DNA of 64,000 nucleotides, from contig NZ_LZKK01000260.1 of the NCBI RefSeq assembly GCF_001672815.1, forward strand, positions 1 through 64,000. Reading direction: 5' to 3'. The position numbers and the translations under genes were made by a program. Of this stretch, positions 62,253-64,000 are shown one piece after another. The notes under the pieces are model-generated. The model worked only from the letters and a program-made list of their open reading frames with translations. It ran no database searches and was not told the DNA's origin. This stretch comes from Mycobacterium sp. E796. Its GTDB lineage: Bacteria; Actinomycetota; Actinomycetes; Mycobacteriales; Mycobacteriaceae. Within the stretch, counting starts at the first letter, position 1. Each line of letters opens with the position of its first letter.

Positions 62253-62548
62253 CAGTTTCTCCTTGGAATTTGAAAAGCAAACGGCGCGACCGCTAAGGCG
62301 TCCACCTCGTGGTCCGTCGAGCGGACCGAGACACCATCGAACAATTTGCTCGTTTCGGTTGCACCGATGCGGTGTCAGAACTATTACGCGGGGTCACGCC
62401 GAACACATGCGTAGTGCGCTACCCCACTTCCGTCGGCATCCCGCGGAGTGGGGGCGCGGACGCGGGGTGCGCTCACCTTCCCGAAACGATTTGAATCGTT
62501 AAGACTCAGTTCCTTGTGGGTGCGCGGTTTCGGCGCTACCTTTCGCAC
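62253..62548. promoter_or_regulatory. Divergent region upstream of the C1 protease operon
   Basis: About 296 bp without a supported gene. It separates the leftward C1 protease operon from the rightward glycine-rich peptide gene. A short inverted repeat GGTCCG-TCGAG-CGGACC lies at 62311-62327, about 60 bp upstream of the protease start, a candidate operator. GC is lower here than in the flanking genes. Confidence 0.45.
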
Positions 62549-62740
62549 ATGACTAACGGGATTGCGCGAATCGGTGGTGGTGGCGGCGGCTTCGTGGGTG
62601 GCGGCGCCGGTGGACGTGTCGGGGGTGGTGCCGGTGGACGCCTCGGCGGTGGCGCGGGTGGCCGCGTGGGCGGTGGCGCGGGTGGCCGCGTGGGCGGTGG
62701 CGCGGGTGGCCGCCTCGGCGGCGGCGCCGGCGGTCGCTAG
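62549..62740 (+). CDS. Glycine/arginine heptad-repeat small protein
   Basis: Open frame of 63 aa from ATG 62549 (MTNGIARIGGGGGG). After the leader it consists of six copies of GGGAGGR joined by Val or Leu, ending in GGR-stop. At DNA level it is a 24-bp tandem repeat with some exact copies. No ribosome site is evident. Such RGG-like peptides could bind nucleic acid or be secreted, but expression is unproven and low-complexity GC-rich repeats can form open frames by chance. Confidence 0.5.
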   Translation: MTNGIARIGGGGGGFVGGGAGGRVGGGAGGRLGGGAGGRVGGGAGGRVGGGAGGRLGGGAGGR

Positions 62741-62777
62741 CCCCTAACTTTTTTCATTCGGTAAAGGCGCCCCCGGC

Positions 62778-63320
62778 TCAGACGATCGGGCCGGGCGGCG
62801 CTTCCGTGTCGGCCGAACCGGCCAGATCGAGCTGCATCCACGCGACGTCGTGCCAGCGGCCGTGTTTCCATTCGACGCGCCGGTATAGCCCGGCCTCTTC
62901 GAATCCGAAGGATCGATGGAAACGGTTGCTGGCCTCGTTGGGTTGGGTGATGCCGGCGAGGGCCTGCCGGTAGCCACGTTCCGTGAGCCGGCGCAGTAGC
63001 CGGGTGTAGAGCGCGCGGCCGGCGCCGGCGCGGTGGTGGTCCGGATGGACATAGAGTCCGGTCTCGGCCGTCCACCGGTAGGAGGGCAGGCGATTGAGCG
63101 TGTGCCCGAAGGCGAATCCGACAACCCGATCGTCGCGTTCGAGGACGAGCCACTCGTGGGTCTCGCGGGCGGCGGTGATCCGCGCCGACATCTCGGCTTC
63201 GCTCGGGACTTCGAGCTCCCAGCTGATCGCCGTCTCCAGCACATACGGACGGTAGATCGCGACGCAGGCGGCCGCGTCGTGCGCGGAAGCGGTGCGCACC
63301 AGGCCGATGCTCGTTTGCAT
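62778..63320 (-). CDS. GNAT-family N-acetyltransferase, phosphinothricin acetyltransferase-like
   Basis: Product of 180 aa. Start region IGLVRTASAHDAAACVAIYRPYV and TAISWELE, acetyl-CoA loop VHPDHHRAGAGRALYTRLL (Q/RxxGxG/A pattern), and NEASNRFHRSFGFEEAGLYRRVEWKHGRW at the C-terminal end, all typical of the PAT/bar-like branch that acetylates phosphinothricin or related amines. True substrate unknown. ATG 63320. Confidence 0.92.
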   Translation of the reverse strand: MQTSIGLVRTASAHDAAACVAIYRPYVLETAISWELEVPSEAEMSARITAARETHEWLVLERDDRVVGFAFGHTLNRLPSYRWTAETGLYVHPDHHRAGAGRALYTRLLRRLTERGYRQALAGITQPNEASNRFHRSFGFEEAGLYRRVEWKHGRWHDVAWMQLDLAGSADTEAPPGPIV

Positions 63321-63362
63321 GTAAGCAGTCTGTCACTGCTTGCCGGCGAGCGACTTTGGCCA

Positions 63363-63600
63363 CTACACCGGCGACCAGTCGTCCCAGGACCCGGCGTAGT
63401 CGAGAGTCGTCCGCGGGATCTAGGTGGAGGCGATGATCTCGCGAAAGTGGTCCTGCCAACCCACCACATGCAGATGTGGAAGACGTACTGGTGCCAGCTG
63501 AGCTGATACCCATCGGGGATGTCCTCGCCCTTGTTCTCGGGGGAGAACAAGGGCGACGGCCAACAACCCGATCACCGTCGAGGCGGGAAGCTGGATTATG
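63363..63600 (-). pseudogene. Decayed gene remnant
   Basis: Leftward reading gives GYQLSWHQYVFHICMWWVG in one frame, then a shift to VVGWQDHFREIIAST with a stop, followed in the same frame by IPRTTLDYAGSWDDWSPV and a second stop at 63363. The two frames join smoothly if one base were missing near 63455, and the Trp/His-rich stretch looks protein-like. This suggests the C-terminal end of an inactivated gene. Family not recognised. Confidence 0.35.
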
Positions 63601-64000
63601 GGCGTGGTTGGAACGGCCGGCGGGGCGGGATGGTCACGGTCTGGGTCACCGTGCTGGTTTCCGTGCTCGGGGAAACGGTGACCGTGCTCGGCGGAACCGT
63701 CGTCGTCGGAGTGTCGGTGCTCGGGGTTCCCGTGTCCGTATTCGCCGGCGGGGCGGTCTCGGTGACGGTCTGGGTCGGCGCGCCACCGCCGCCGCCGTGG
63801 TGGTGCGGCGGCTCCGTCGTGGTGGTTGCCGCCGAAGCGGTGGTGGTGGGAGCCGGTGTCGTCGTGGTGGTGGTCGGGGCCGGGGACGGCGAACCGGCCA
63901 CCAGCTTGACCACCGCGTACGCCGCCAGGCCGAGCACGATCACCCCGAGAGCGCCGGCGGCGACCAGCGCTGCCGGGCGGCGATACCAGGGAGTCGGCGG
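63596..64000 (-). CDS. Thr/Pro-rich membrane-anchored protein, cut by window edge
   Basis: The frame is open to base 64000, so the gene starts outside the window; 134 residues are visible. After PWYRRPAALVAAG there is one membrane helix (LGVIVLGLAAYAVVKLVAG), followed by an extracellular tail of Thr/Pro/Ser with a HHHGGGGG patch and TVTQTV/TVTVSP repeats, ending RRPFQPRP. Such mucin-like tails are often O-mannosylated in mycobacteria. The missing N-terminal part could be a cytosolic domain. Function unknown. Confidence 0.7.
   Translation of the reverse strand, partial: PPTPWYRRPAALVAAGALGVIVLGLAAYAVVKLVAGSPSPAPTTTTTTPAPTTTASAATTTTEPPHHHGGGGGAPTQTVTETAPPANTDTGTPSTDTPTTTVPPSTVTVSPSTETSTVTQTVTIPPRRPFQPRP

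Overview
The window is about 67-68% GC, with dense operons, many 4-nt start/stop overlaps and GTG starts. Its gene content is the mycobacterial cell-envelope superlocus: arabinogalactan, mycolic acid and decaprenyl-phospho-arabinose genes. Read left to right it follows the M. tuberculosis H37Rv order from about Rv3810 down to Rv3772. An embR-type regulator sits directly upstream of embA, as described for the M. avium complex, so I infer a slow-growing Mycobacterium of MAC type. Species is inference; genus is near certain.

Layout. 1-11.3 kb: erp (left, reversed) followed on the + strand by glf, glfT2, a PAP2 phosphatase, ubiA, aftB, fbpA, the mpt51/fbpD paralogue and the cutinase-like culp6. 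These make and extend galactan, make the decaprenyl-phosphoryl-arabinose precursor, cap arabinan and transfer mycolates. 11.6-20.5 kb: fadD32-pks13-accD4, the mycolate condensation operon. 20.5-24.1 kb (mostly -): fadE35, a GarA-like FHA protein, a small membrane protein, a DUF1918 protein and an exported protein. 24.3-42.8 kb (-): the DPA/arabinan block in the order greA-like, gtrA, dprE1, dprE2, aftA, embC, then a 3.6-kb interruption, then embA-embB. The interruption holds embR, an ArsR-SRPBCC-DinB/MDMPI operon and a VapBC module. 42.9-45.3 kb: an accessory pair (pterin synthase-like protein and sulfatase). 45.3-50.5 kb (-): Rv3779-like GT-C, bpa, wzt, glfT1 and wzm, which make the galactan primer, export it and decorate arabinogalactan. 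50.5-58.7 kb: PLP-fold protein, quinone oxidoreductase, tRNA-Ser, BaeRF-like protein, lipE, echA21, DUF4334 protein and hisC2. 58.8-64 kb: tRNA-Ser and tRNA-Arg, then an accessory region with a C1 protease / UDG-like / amidohydrolase operon, a glycine-arginine heptad-repeat peptide, a GNAT, a decayed gene and a Thr/Pro-rich membrane protein cut by the window edge.

Most of the window is a well-studied pathway. The parts that merit a second look are the perfect 55-bp inverted repeat bracketing erp (possible fold-back artefact or inversion), the embC/embA interruption with its two clear operators, the GarA-like paralogue, the lysine-less aminotransferase-V protein, and the C1 protease/UDG/amidohydrolase cassette beside the tRNA pair. 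The last is the best candidate here for an undescribed system.
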